From NCBI GenBank assembly GCA_035316325.1, contig DATHJB010000175.1, positions 1-48,295 of the forward strand: 48,295 nt of DNA, read 5' to 3'. The notes under the pieces were generated by a model. It saw only the letters and a program-made list of their open reading frames with translations. It made no database searches and had not been told where the DNA came from. The position numbers and the translations under genes are program-made. Below are positions 26,086 to 32,438 of this stretch, piece after piece. Position 1 is the first letter of the stretch. Each line of letters begins with the position of its first letter. The DNA comes from Acidimicrobiales bacterium. GTDB taxonomy: Bacteria > Actinomycetota > Acidimicrobiia > Acidimicrobiales > VFJN01.

Positions 26086-26220
26086 TCAGCGGCGGCGGAG
26101 GTCGATCGTGTCGAACGGGCTCGGGCCCTTGCCCTGCTTCAGCTTCTTGGCTGCCCGCTTCTCCTTCAACGACTTGCCGGCCTTCTTGCCGTTCGACTTG
26201 TGGGGGGATTTGTCAGCCAT
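26086..26220 (-). CDS. Very small basic protein
   Basis: A 44-residue protein, extremely rich in Lys (KKAGKSLKEKRAAKKLKQGKG) and ending PSPFDTIDLRRR. Small, highly basic proteins of this kind are widespread in actinobacteria and have no known role, perhaps nucleic-acid binding. The ATG at 26220 lies inside the 3' end of the winged-helix gene (overlap of eight bases), so the pair is co-transcribed. Confidence 0.65.
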   Translation of the reverse strand: MADKSPHKSNGKKAGKSLKEKRAAKKLKQGKGPSPFDTIDLRRR

Positions 26221-26533
26221 GGTTGATCCTGTCCTTACGGTGCGGTTGGCGGTGGGCGTTGACGCCCACGAGGAGGTCGAGGAGCTCGCCGACGGTCCGT
26301 TCCCGGTCGATGGAGTCACCCAGCGGCACGTGCTCCTGGATGTTGTACCGGTTGCGGCGGCCGTCCTTGTCCTTCACGACGTAGCCGGCGTCGGCGAGGT
26401 CGGTGACGATGTCGTGGGCGCGGCGCTCGGTGATGCCGACCTGGGCGGCGATGTCTCGCAGCCGCACGCCCGGGTCGTGGGCGATGCAGAGGAGCGCACG
26501 AGCGTGGTTGGTGAGCAGGCTCCAACTTCCCAT
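26213..26533 (-). CDS. Winged-helix (MarR-like) regulator
   Basis: A 106-residue winged-helix protein: WSLLTNHARALLCIAHDPGVRLRDIAAQVGITERRAHDIVTDLADAGYVVKDKDGRRNRYNIQEH, with a clear HTH and wing. It has only a short dimerisation tail. Such single-domain proteins are numerous in soil actinobacteria and their ligands are unknown. It is preceded by an AT-rich intergenic stretch, shared with the rightward small membrane-protein gene, and overlaps the small basic protein gene. Confidence 0.85.
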   Translation of the reverse strand: MGSWSLLTNHARALLCIAHDPGVRLRDIAAQVGITERRAHDIVTDLADAGYVVKDKDGRRNRYNIQEHVPLGDSIDRERTVGELLDLLVGVNAHRQPHRKDRINHG

Positions 26534-26658
26534 GCCGAAAACTGTACCCTAATTCTTGAACTACGTTGCATGTTTTCTGTTTCAGCTATATCGTTCTCGC
26601 TGAGGACTGGGGTGGTGGCCGCGAAGGTCATCGCCCTGGGCCAAAGAAAGGAACGATC
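26534..26658. promoter_or_regulatory. AT-rich divergent promoter region
   Basis: The 125 bases between the winged-helix gene and the small membrane-protein gene are strikingly AT-rich for this window. Toward the plus strand, TATATC at 26587-26592 resembles a -10 element, with TTGCAT 15 bases upstream as a poor -35. A leftward -10-like TACAGT is near 26540-26546. The winged-helix protein probably controls its own promoter here. No clear palindrome was found. Confidence 0.4.
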
Positions 26659-26739
26659 ATGGAGCTTCTGCTCCTCGTGATTGCCGTCGTCCTGGGCGTA
26701 GGCCTCTTCCGCTACCTGCGGACGCGCGCCGCTCACTGA
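26659..26739 (+). CDS. 26-residue single-pass membrane peptide
   Basis: An open frame ATG...TGA encodes a 26-residue peptide, MELLLLVIAVVLGVGLFRYL plus RTRAAH. It is a hydrophobic helix with a short basic tail. The ATG is preceded by AAAGGA at a good distance, and the frame lies in an otherwise unexplained gap. Such peptides often are toxins of small TA modules or membrane regulators, but nothing here shows which. It is too short for routine ORF callers. Confidence 0.5.
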   Translation: MELLLLVIAVVLGVGLFRYLRTRAAH

Positions 26740-26805
26740 CGCCCTCGCTTGCGCCGCCGGGGACCAACCTCCCGGCGCGCAGGCCCGAGCCTTCGAAGGA
26801 GCGAC

Positions 26806-27078
26806 GTGGAACGTGCCCAGATCGTCCTCGACCGCAGCCGCGCCCTGGCAGCGGCGACCGCCCGGCCCCCGGACATCACCGAGGCCGCGGTCGATCTCCT
26901 CCAGGCGGCAGGCGACGACACGACGCTGCGCCACGCGCTCCGCATCGGTCGCACCCGCCTCCGCCGTGACCCCGCCGACCCGGCGGTCCAGCACGCGGTC
27001 CACCTCCTCGAGTCCGTGATCACCTTCCTCGGCCAGAAGCCGAGCCAACACGAGCTCACCACCACCGCCTCGAGCTAG
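26806..27078 (+). CDS. Small hypothetical protein
   Basis: A 90-residue, mostly helical protein without a recognised family. It has an N-terminal helix (ERAQIVLDRSRALAAATARPPDITEAAVDLLQAAGDD), then TLRHALRIGRTRLRRDPADPAVQHAVHLLESVITFL. The GTG at 26806 has an AGGAG site five bases upstream. It follows the 26-residue peptide gene by 66 bases and may be co-transcribed with it. No transmembrane or signal sequence. Confidence 0.6.
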   Translation: MERAQIVLDRSRALAAATARPPDITEAAVDLLQAAGDDTTLRHALRIGRTRLRRDPADPAVQHAVHLLESVITFLGQKPSQHELTTTASS

Positions 27079-27342
27079 TGGGGGCCGACCGGCTCGCCTG
27101 GTGAGGCGGTGAGCCCGGTCCCCGCATGATCCTGCGGTGCCAGACGACCGTTTCGGTCACCACACACCGCAGCGAACGTGCCTGCCCACGGTCACACCGG
27201 CTGGTGACTGGCGTACGTCCCGAGTCGACTGTGGGTGTCATCTCTCCAGCCCCCTGCCCCTCCTGGTGGGGGCGCCGTCGCGTCAGCGTCAGGACGTCCC
27301 CGGGCCTCCTGTCGTCCGCAGGCGGAGAGCGGAAGGCGGAAC
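27079..27342. other. Intergenic region without a convincing gene
   Basis: About 260 bases with no supported reading frame. It contains one solitary copy of the short element CGTCCCGAGTCGACTGTGG at 27216-27234, which differs by one base from the start of the inverted-repeat block at 21166-21184. Otherwise I see nothing structured. Confidence 0.5.
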
Positions 27343-27657
27343 ATGAGGATCATCTACGTGGCCCTGGTGGCCTTAGTCGTGGCGTGCGGCGGCAGCGACG
27401 ACGCCGAGCCCCCGATCCAACAGTCGGACGTCGGCCCCGACGACGTGGCAGCGGGGAACTATGACATCGCCTACACGGTGTGCGGCTACGTGTTGGACGG
27501 CACCGCCGACAAGGGCGACATCACCGCTGACCCTGAGAGCAACCCGGCGGCGTTCGCACACGAGTACGCCGAGGGCTACGGCGACGTCTACCGGCAGCCT
27601 GTCTACGACGGGTGCCTCGACGCCGTGGAGGGCCGGGCGAAGGACCCACCGGGCTGA
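27343..27657 (+). CDS. Predicted small lipoprotein
   Basis: A 104-residue secreted lipoprotein. The N-terminus MRIIYVALVALVVACGGSDD is a short signal with a lipobox VVAC at residues 12-15. The mature part is acidic and contains two further cysteines (TVCGYVLDG and YDGCLDAV) that could form a disulphide. The family is not recognised. The ATG at 27343 follows an AAGGCGG ribosome site. Confidence 0.75.
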   Translation: MRIIYVALVALVVACGGSDDAEPPIQQSDVGPDDVAAGNYDIAYTVCGYVLDGTADKGDITADPESNPAAFAHEYAEGYGDVYRQPVYDGCLDAVEGRAKDPPG

Positions 27658-27770
27658 CCTGAGCCCTCGCGCACGTGGCCTCTTAGGCCGGCCGGTCGAT
27701 GGCCAAACGTGCGGCCCGCGAGGCGATGGGGGCGTCGACGCGGCGTCTGCGGTCTCCCGGAAGGCGCCGC

Positions 27771-27805
27771 GTCCCCCGCCTTTGGCTCCACCTTCGGTGG
27801 GGGAC
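27771..27805. terminator. GC-rich hairpin
   Basis: GTCCCCCGCC pairs with GGTGGGGGAC around a 15-base loop (9 of 10 pairs). It sits about 115 bases downstream of the lipoprotein stop, in a gene-free stretch. No U-tract follows, so termination is only a guess. Confidence 0.45.
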
Positions 27806-27888
27806 GTGAGCGCCCAAAGCGCAGCGCTCCGACTAGACCCAAGAGACCTGGACGGGCCATCAACCGCCTCGGTGGTGCGTCCGGAGAG

Positions 27889-27924
27889 GCAGCAGCTCCC
27901 CTAGCGAGACCGGGGAGCTGCTGC
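27889..27924. terminator. Strong perfect hairpin downstream of the broken zinc-ribbon gene
   Basis: Two perfect 13-base arms (GCAGCAGCTCCCC and GGGGAGCTGCTGC) enclose a 10-base loop. It begins three bases after the minus-strand stop at 27928-27930, so it probably ends leftward transcription of that gene. It lacks a run of U, as is common in GC-rich actinobacterial terminators. Confidence 0.7.
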
Positions 27925-27927
27925 GCG

Positions 27928-28120
27928 TCAGGCCTCGAGGTCGACGCCCAGACGGCGCGACAGGGTGGCGAGCACGTGCTCGACCTTCTGGTCGAAGTGC
28001 GAGTAGGCCGCCATCTTGCACGTGAAGGGCCGAACGAGTCGATGACGCTGGTGCCGCAGCGCGGGCACGCAGAGACGACGTCGGGCGGAGAGCGATGGAG
28101 ACCGCTACCGTCGGCTCGTT
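27928..28120 (-). pseudogene. Frameshifted zinc-ribbon-type protein fragment
   Basis: Two frames together spell a credible protein end: CPRCGTSVIDSF in one frame, then, after restoring one base in a C-run, PFTCKMAAYSHFDQKVEHVLATLSRRLGVDLEA up to a stop at 27928. The CxxC and following Cys resemble a zinc ribbon. No start codon is found upstream in frame, so it is also truncated at the 5' side, abutting the divergent lipoprotein gene. It could instead be a sequencing error in an intact small gene. Confidence 0.4.
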
Positions 28121-28142
28121 GCGCACAGTGGGGGAGGGCGGA

Positions 28143-29357
28143 ATGAGGCGGGTCTTTGCCTTTGGGGCGTCGGCATGTGTGATCGTCGGGCTGGCCGGTT
28201 GTTGGCCGGCGTCGGGTCAGGGCCCGGATCGTCGGGCGCACAACGAGGTCGAGACCGGGTTCGCGGTCGACACGGTGGATGGCTTCACCGAGCTGTGGAC
28301 CGGCACGACCGACCAGCTGGGACCTCGGGGGGTCGGCCCTCCGGTCGTGTCCACCGACGGGGGCGTCTACGCGACAACGACGCGCTCGGTCTACGCCTTC
28401 GAGGCGACCACCGGTGCTCCCCGCTGGGTCTCCACCCCTCATGCGTCCACGCCGAACGCCGAGGTCGACACCGAGGTCATCGTCCTCGCCAGCCAGCTCT
28501 ACGCGAGCGTGCGGCTGTCCGACGGCCGGTGGGAGATGGCCATCTGCCAGCTGAGCACCGGGTTCTGCGACACCTTGGCCGGTGAGCTCCAGGCCCGGAT
28601 GGAGGCCATACGGGAGGGCCCCGACCGGCTGCAGGTGCTGGTGTCGCAGTTCGCATCGGTGGCCGGCGGCGGCACCGTCCAGCGGGGTTGGGCCTACCTC
28701 GGTGCACAGAACGTCCTGCTCACCGACCAGCCCAACGCCGCACGTCTGACGCTCGGCGTCACCCAGTTCTTCCATGCTGGCATCGGGGTCGGAACCGCCC
28801 CGGCCAACGGTGTCCGCGCGTTCCCCACGGCCGGCGGCTCGGGCTGGGCCACACCCATCGACGGTGCCGACGCGACGTCTCCAGTGCTCAGCGCCGACGG
28901 CACGACCGTCTACGTCGGCACCGACGCCGGGACCGTGTACGCGCTGGCCGCTGCCGACGGCGCCGTGCTCTGGTCGGCACCCGTGGGCAGTGCGGTCACG
29001 GCGGCGCCGGCCCTCGCCGGCGACACGCTCTACGTCCCGACCGCGTCGGGCTCGCTGGTCGCTCTCTCGGCGACCGGCTGCGGTGCGGCCACCTGCACCC
29101 CTTCGTGGTCGACCGCCGCAGGCAGCAAGATCACTGTCCAACCGGCCGTCGCCGCGGGCGTCGTCTTCACGGGCTCCGCCGACGGGGCGGTCCGTGCCTA
29201 CGACGCCGCCGGTTGCGCGGCCGCCACCTGCACCCCGTCGTGGTCGGACGCCACCGGCAGCCGCATCACCGGCGCACCCGCGATCAGCCTCGGCAAGCTC
29301 TTCGTCGGCACCCAGGACGGCCGCCTGATCGCCTACGGCCTCCCACCCACTCCCTGA
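28143..29357 (+). CDS. PQQ-like beta-propeller lipoprotein
   Basis: A 404-residue exported lipoprotein. The signal peptide ends in the lipobox LAGC at residues 17-20 (MRRVFAFGASACVIVGLAGC). From about residue 70 onward, PQQ-like blades repeat: DGGVYATTTRSVYAFEATTGAPRW, DGTTVYVGTDAGTVYALAAADGAVLWSA, GDTLYVPTASGSLVALSA and GKLFVGTQDGRLIAYGL. Two repeats carry an inserted CGAATCTPSWS or CAAATCTPSWS loop with paired Cys. Such propellers usually act as scaffolds rather than true PQQ enzymes. The ribosome site is GGAGGG before the ATG. Confidence 0.85.
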   Translation: MRRVFAFGASACVIVGLAGCWPASGQGPDRRAHNEVETGFAVDTVDGFTELWTGTTDQLGPRGVGPPVVSTDGGVYATTTRSVYAFEATTGAPRWVSTPHASTPNAEVDTEVIVLASQLYASVRLSDGRWEMAICQLSTGFCDTLAGELQARMEAIREGPDRLQVLVSQFASVAGGGTVQRGWAYLGAQNVLLTDQPNAARLTLGVTQFFHAGIGVGTAPANGVRAFPTAGGSGWATPIDGADATSPVLSADGTTVYVGTDAGTVYALAAADGAVLWSAPVGSAVTAAPALAGDTLYVPTASGSLVALSATGCGAATCTPSWSTAAGSKITVQPAVAAGVVFTGSADGAVRAYDAAGCAAATCTPSWSDATGSRITGAPAISLGKLFVGTQDGRLIAYGLPPTP

Positions 29358-29428
29358 TCCGGCGGACCCTGCGTCCGCTTCCTCCACGAGCGGCGACACC
29401 GGGTTGCGGTTGCGGCCGGAGGCGGTCT

Positions 29429-29447
29429 GGCCGTACATTGGCCGTAC
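29429..29447. promoter_or_regulatory. Direct repeats, likely operator of the DUF1778/GNAT module
   Basis: GGCCGTAC occurs at 29429-29436 and again at 29440-29447, eleven bases apart, about 20 bases upstream of the antitoxin start. The half-site GTAC is self-complementary. Ribbon-helix-helix antitoxins bind such repeats, and here each turn of DNA would present one site. This element is absent from the second copy of the module at 46.7 kb. Confidence 0.6.
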
Positions 29448-29466
29448 GCGAAGGAGGAGCGGTTCG

Positions 29467-29751
29467 ATGCCTGCAACCGAGCCACGACGACGGAGCCGGC
29501 GCCTGGAGCTCCGTACGACCCCTGGCGAGCGTGAGTTGATCGATCGTGCGGTCGCTGTGAGCGATACCGACGTCACCGAGTTCGTGATCAGCAATGCTGT
29601 CGAGGCGGCTCGGCGGGTGTTGGCCGACCGTGATCGGTTCGATCTGGATGCCAAGGCAGTCGAGGGATGGGATGCCGTCAACTCCCGGCCGGCGCGAGAT
29701 CTGCCCGGGCTCCGTCGCCTGATGGATCGTCCTTCACCCTTCACTGAATGA
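29467..29751 (+). CDS. DUF1778 (TacA-like) antitoxin
   Basis: A 94-residue ribbon-helix-helix antitoxin of the DUF1778 family. The N-terminal strand and helices are SRRLELRTTPGERELIDRAVAVSDTDVTEFVISNAVEAARRVLADRDRF, the hallmark of TacA/AtaR-type antitoxins. The C-terminal part, rich in Arg and Pro (RPARDLPGLRRLMDRPSPFTE), is the toxin-binding tail. The gene overlaps the acetyltransferase toxin gene by four bases (ATGA). A strong AAGGAGGAG ribosome site precedes the ATG. Confidence 0.92.
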   Translation: MPATEPRRRSRRLELRTTPGERELIDRAVAVSDTDVTEFVISNAVEAARRVLADRDRFDLDAKAVEGWDAVNSRPARDLPGLRRLMDRPSPFTE

Positions 29752-30266
29752 CCGGGCGCTACCGAGCGCCCGAGCCGCTCGCCGATCACCACGAGCTCGA
29801 CGGCTTCGAATGCCGGTCGTCGGAGCAGACCGAGTGGCTGCGGCGCTACGCCCGCCAGTCGGCCAGCACGGGAACGACGAAGGTGTTCGTGGTGACCGGG
29901 ACGGAGAGCCCTGCGGTGGTCGCCTACTACGGCTGGTGCATGGCGCAGCTCTCCACGATCGCAGCACCGGCTCGGCTCCGTCGGGGTACCGGCCGCTATC
30001 CCCAGCCCGTGGCGCTGTTGGCCCGTCTCGGGGTCGGCGTCAGCCACGAGGGCCGTGGTCTGGGCGCCGGCCTGCTCCAGGACGTCTTCGCCCGCCTCGT
30101 CGAGCTGTCCGACGACATCGGTTGTCGTGGCCTTCTCGTCCATGCCGAGTCCACCGAAGCCAGAGACTTCTACCTCCACCTCGTCCCAGAGTTGGAGGAG
30201 AGCCCGACCGACCCGCTCCATCTCGTCTTGCTGATGAAGGACATCCGCCGGACCATCCGGCGATAG
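29748..30266 (+). CDS. GNAT-family acetyltransferase toxin (TacT/AtaT-like)
   Basis: A 172-residue GNAT protein of the type that acetylates aminoacyl-tRNA to stop translation. The family core is LDGFECRSSEQTEWLRRYARQSASTGTTKVFVV and VAYYGWCMAQLS, and the acetyl-CoA loop HEGRGLGAGLLQDVFARL. The C-terminus has YLHLVPELEESPTDPLHLVLLMKDIRRTIRR with the conserved catalytic Tyr region near FYLHL. It is paired with the upstream DUF1778 antitoxin and shares the start-stop overlap. A second, orphan copy lies at 46906-47469. Confidence 0.92.
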   Translation: MTGRYRAPEPLADHHELDGFECRSSEQTEWLRRYARQSASTGTTKVFVVTGTESPAVVAYYGWCMAQLSTIAAPARLRRGTGRYPQPVALLARLGVGVSHEGRGLGAGLLQDVFARLVELSDDIGCRGLLVHAESTEARDFYLHLVPELEESPTDPLHLVLLMKDIRRTIRR

Positions 30267-30335
30267 CGGGTGGCGGCCTACGGTGCCGGTGGTCGTCGTC
30301 GGCGATCGTGAGGTCTGTTCGGTGGAGGTGTGGTG

Positions 30336-31262
30336 ATGGAGGTCGGCCTGGGGCTCGCGGCGTTGGGGCGGCCCGCGTACATCAACCTCGGCCGTGACCG
30401 GGCGCTGCCGGTCGACCGGACGGTGGAGGCGCTGCGGGAGGCGAGCTGGCAGGTCCTGGATGCCGCCTACGCCGCCGGCGTTCGCTGGGTGGATGTGGCG
30501 CGCTCGTACGGTCGGGCCGAGGAGTTCCTGGCGGGATGGCTGGCCGACCGGGGCGTGAGCGATCTGACCGTCTCCAGCAAGTGGGGCTACGCCTACGTCG
30601 GCGGTTGGCGCACCGATGCGGAGGTCCACGAGACCAAGGAGCACTCGCTCGCCCGGTTCTCCCAGCAGTGGGCGGAGAGCCAGGCGCTGCTGGGTGGGCA
30701 GATCGCCCACTACCAGGTGCACTCCCTGACCCCCGACAGCCCGGTGTTCGCCGACCGGCCGCTCCTGGAGGCGTTGGCCGGTCTGGCCGCTCAGGGGGTA
30801 CGGGTGGGGTTCTCCACCTCCGGGCCGGCGCAGGCCGAGGTCGTCGAGCGCGCCTTGACCCTGCAGGTCGCCGGGCAGCCGGTCTTCACTGCCGTCCAGT
30901 CGACGTGGAACGTGTCGGAGCCGTCGGTCGGCCCCACGCTCGACCAGGCGCATCGCCACGGGGTTCTCGTCCTGGTCAAGGAGACGTTGGCCAACGGCCG
31001 GCTCGCAGAGCGACCGCCGGCCGGGTTGGTCGAGTTGGCGGAGCGGCACGGGGTCACCCCCGACGCCGTCGCGGTCGGAGCGGTGCTGTCCCAGCCCTGG
31101 GCCGACACCGTGCTGGTGGGGCCGGTCAGCCCCGGGCAGCTCGCCAGCAACCTGCACGCGTCGGCGCTGCGGCTGACCGATCACGACATGGAGCAGCTGG
31201 CGATGCTGGCCGAGCCGAGCGAGGACTACTGGTCACAGCGCAGCGCGCTGCGCTGGCATTGA
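30336..31262 (+). CDS. Aldo/keto reductase
   Basis: A 308-residue AKR-fold oxidoreductase, NADPH dependent by family. The catalytic tetrad is visible: Asp in VRWVDVARSYG, Tyr in the same segment, Lys in SSKWGYAYV and His in AHYQVHSL. The C-terminal part (SEPSVGPTLDQAHRHGVLVLVKETLANGRLA, then DAVAVGAVLSQPWADTVLVG) completes the TIM barrel. ATG 30336 is seven bases from a GGAGG site; GTG codons at 30330 and 30333 are alternatives. The neighbouring sugar-importer genes may be a coincidence. Confidence 0.9.
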   Translation: MEVGLGLAALGRPAYINLGRDRALPVDRTVEALREASWQVLDAAYAAGVRWVDVARSYGRAEEFLAGWLADRGVSDLTVSSKWGYAYVGGWRTDAEVHETKEHSLARFSQQWAESQALLGGQIAHYQVHSLTPDSPVFADRPLLEALAGLAAQGVRVGFSTSGPAQAEVVERALTLQVAGQPVFTAVQSTWNVSEPSVGPTLDQAHRHGVLVLVKETLANGRLAERPPAGLVELAERHGVTPDAVAVGAVLSQPWADTVLVGPVSPGQLASNLHASALRLTDHDMEQLAMLAEPSEDYWSQRSALRWH

Positions 31263-31286
31263 CCGACGGCGAGGGAGGGAGGTTCC

Positions 31287-32300
31287 TCACGGTGGGGGGA
31301 TCTCACCGGAGCCGCGGGTCAGGAGACGGGTCTTCAGGACGACGGTGCGCGGGGGTGCGGTGTCGCCCTCGATGCGGGCGAGGAGCATCTGGGCGGCGGT
31401 GGCTCCCAGCGCGGCCGGATCCTGCTGCACCACCGTGACGGGGGGTGCGAGGCGGTCGGCGAGCGGGAAGTCGTCGAAGCCGACCAGGGCCGTGGCCCGC
31501 GGCCGGTCGTCCTGCGAGAACGCGGCGATCGCCCCGATCGTGATCATGTTGTTGCCGGTGAAGATGGCCGTCGGCGGGTGGCGTGCCGTCATCAGCTCCC
31601 GGGCCGCCTCGGTCGCCTGGGCCGCGGTCCTGACGCCTCGGCGCACATGGCTCGGTGTGGGCTCGATCCGGGCGTCGCCGAGCGCGTCGAGGTAGCCGGT
31701 GTAGCGCTCCTCGGCGGTCCAGATGTCGTCGCGGTCGCCCAGGAACCCGATGCGCTCGTGACCCTGACCGATCAGGTGGGCGATCGCATCACGTGTGCCG
31801 GGGCGATTGTCGACGACCACGGTGTCGACCTCGAGCCCGTCGCCGGGGCGGTCGACGCACACGACCCGGGTCCCCATGGCCATCTGGGTGCGGAGGAAGC
31901 GCTGGCTGCCGGCGACGGGCACCACCACCAGCCCGTCGACCCGCCGGGCGCAGAACGCGGCGACGACCTCCTGCTCGCGCCGGCGGTCGTCGTTGGTGCT
32001 GCCCACCAGCACGAGGAAGCCCCGGCGCATGGCGACGTCCTCCACCGCCCGGGCCAGCGCCGACCAGAAGGTGTTGGCGACATCGTCGACGACGAGCCCG
32101 ATCGTCCCAGTGGTCTGGCCCTGACGGCGCAGCTGTCGGGCCATGTCGTTGCGCTGGTACCCCAGCTTGCGGATGGCCCGCTCCACTCGCGACACCTTGT
32201 CCGGGAGCACGCCCGTGTCGCCGTTCACGACGCGCGACACCGTCATGTGGCTCACCCCGGCGGCGCGGGCGACGTCCTTCATCGTGGGACGTTTCGGCAT
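31287..32300 (-). CDS. LacI-family transcriptional regulator
   Basis: A 337-residue LacI/GalR regulator. The HTH is MKDVARAAGVSHMTVSRVVNGDTGVLPDKVSRVERAIRKLGYQRN, with the hinge helix NDMARQLRRQ. The rest is a periplasmic-binding-protein-like effector domain starting TGTIGLVVDDVANTFWSALARAVEDVAMRRGF. It is divergent from the binding-protein gene of a sugar importer, with AACGTT operators between them, so it most likely represses the importer in the absence of its sugar. Start is ATG 32300; ATG 32282 (MKDVA) would cut the basic leader. Confidence 0.93.
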   Translation of the reverse strand: MPKRPTMKDVARAAGVSHMTVSRVVNGDTGVLPDKVSRVERAIRKLGYQRNDMARQLRRQGQTTGTIGLVVDDVANTFWSALARAVEDVAMRRGFLVLVGSTNDDRRREQEVVAAFCARRVDGLVVVPVAGSQRFLRTQMAMGTRVVCVDRPGDGLEVDTVVVDNRPGTRDAIAHLIGQGHERIGFLGDRDDIWTAEERYTGYLDALGDARIEPTPSHVRRGVRTAAQATEAARELMTARHPPTAIFTGNNMITIGAIAAFSQDDRPRATALVGFDDFPLADRLAPPVTVVQQDPAALGATAAQMLLARIEGDTAPPRTVVLKTRLLTRGSGEIPPP

Positions 32301-32308
32301 CGGTGCTT

Positions 32309-32387
32309 GGGAACGTTAACGGGCGGAAGAACCTTGACACATAGGGCCTCAGACTTCGACAATCGGCACGGAGGTGTGAACGTTCCC
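32309..32387. promoter_or_regulatory. LacI-type operators and promoter of the sugar importer
   Basis: Two AACGTT-centred sites face each other: GGGAACGTT at 32309-32317 and AACGTTCCC at 32379-32387, a perfect 9-base inverted pair 61 bases apart. The second has the core palindrome GAACGTTC. Between them lies a promoter for the importer: TTGACA at 32334-32339, an 18-base spacer, and GACAAT at 32358-32363. A CG-centred palindrome is the rule for LacI-family operators. Dimers at both sites could loop the DNA and cover the promoter. Confidence 0.8.
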
Positions 32388-32438
32388 AGAGCGCGCGCAC
32401 CCCGGATCAGATTGCGACAGCGACAGGGGGGCTCACCG

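Noticed and set aside
27079-28142. Possible tRNA or small-RNA gene in the gaps
   Set aside because: No cloverleaf with the expected TTCGA-type loop or acceptor stem could be built; only simple hairpins were seen.
27709-28146. Plus-strand frame of 145 codons in the gap before the beta-propeller lipoprotein
   Set aside because: Low-complexity Arg/Pro/Gly composition, no ribosome site, and it covers the hairpins and the opposite-strand fragment.
28143-29357. PQQ-dependent dehydrogenase
   Set aside because: The propeller is too short and lacks the quinone-binding and calcium residues of true quinoprotein dehydrogenases.
27603-31184. Very long minus-strand open frame (about 1190 codons)
   Set aside because: It runs antisense over the lipoprotein, DUF1778/GNAT and aldo/keto reductase genes, all of which have clear domains on the plus strand. 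Only its last part reads a few residues of the zinc-ribbon fragment.
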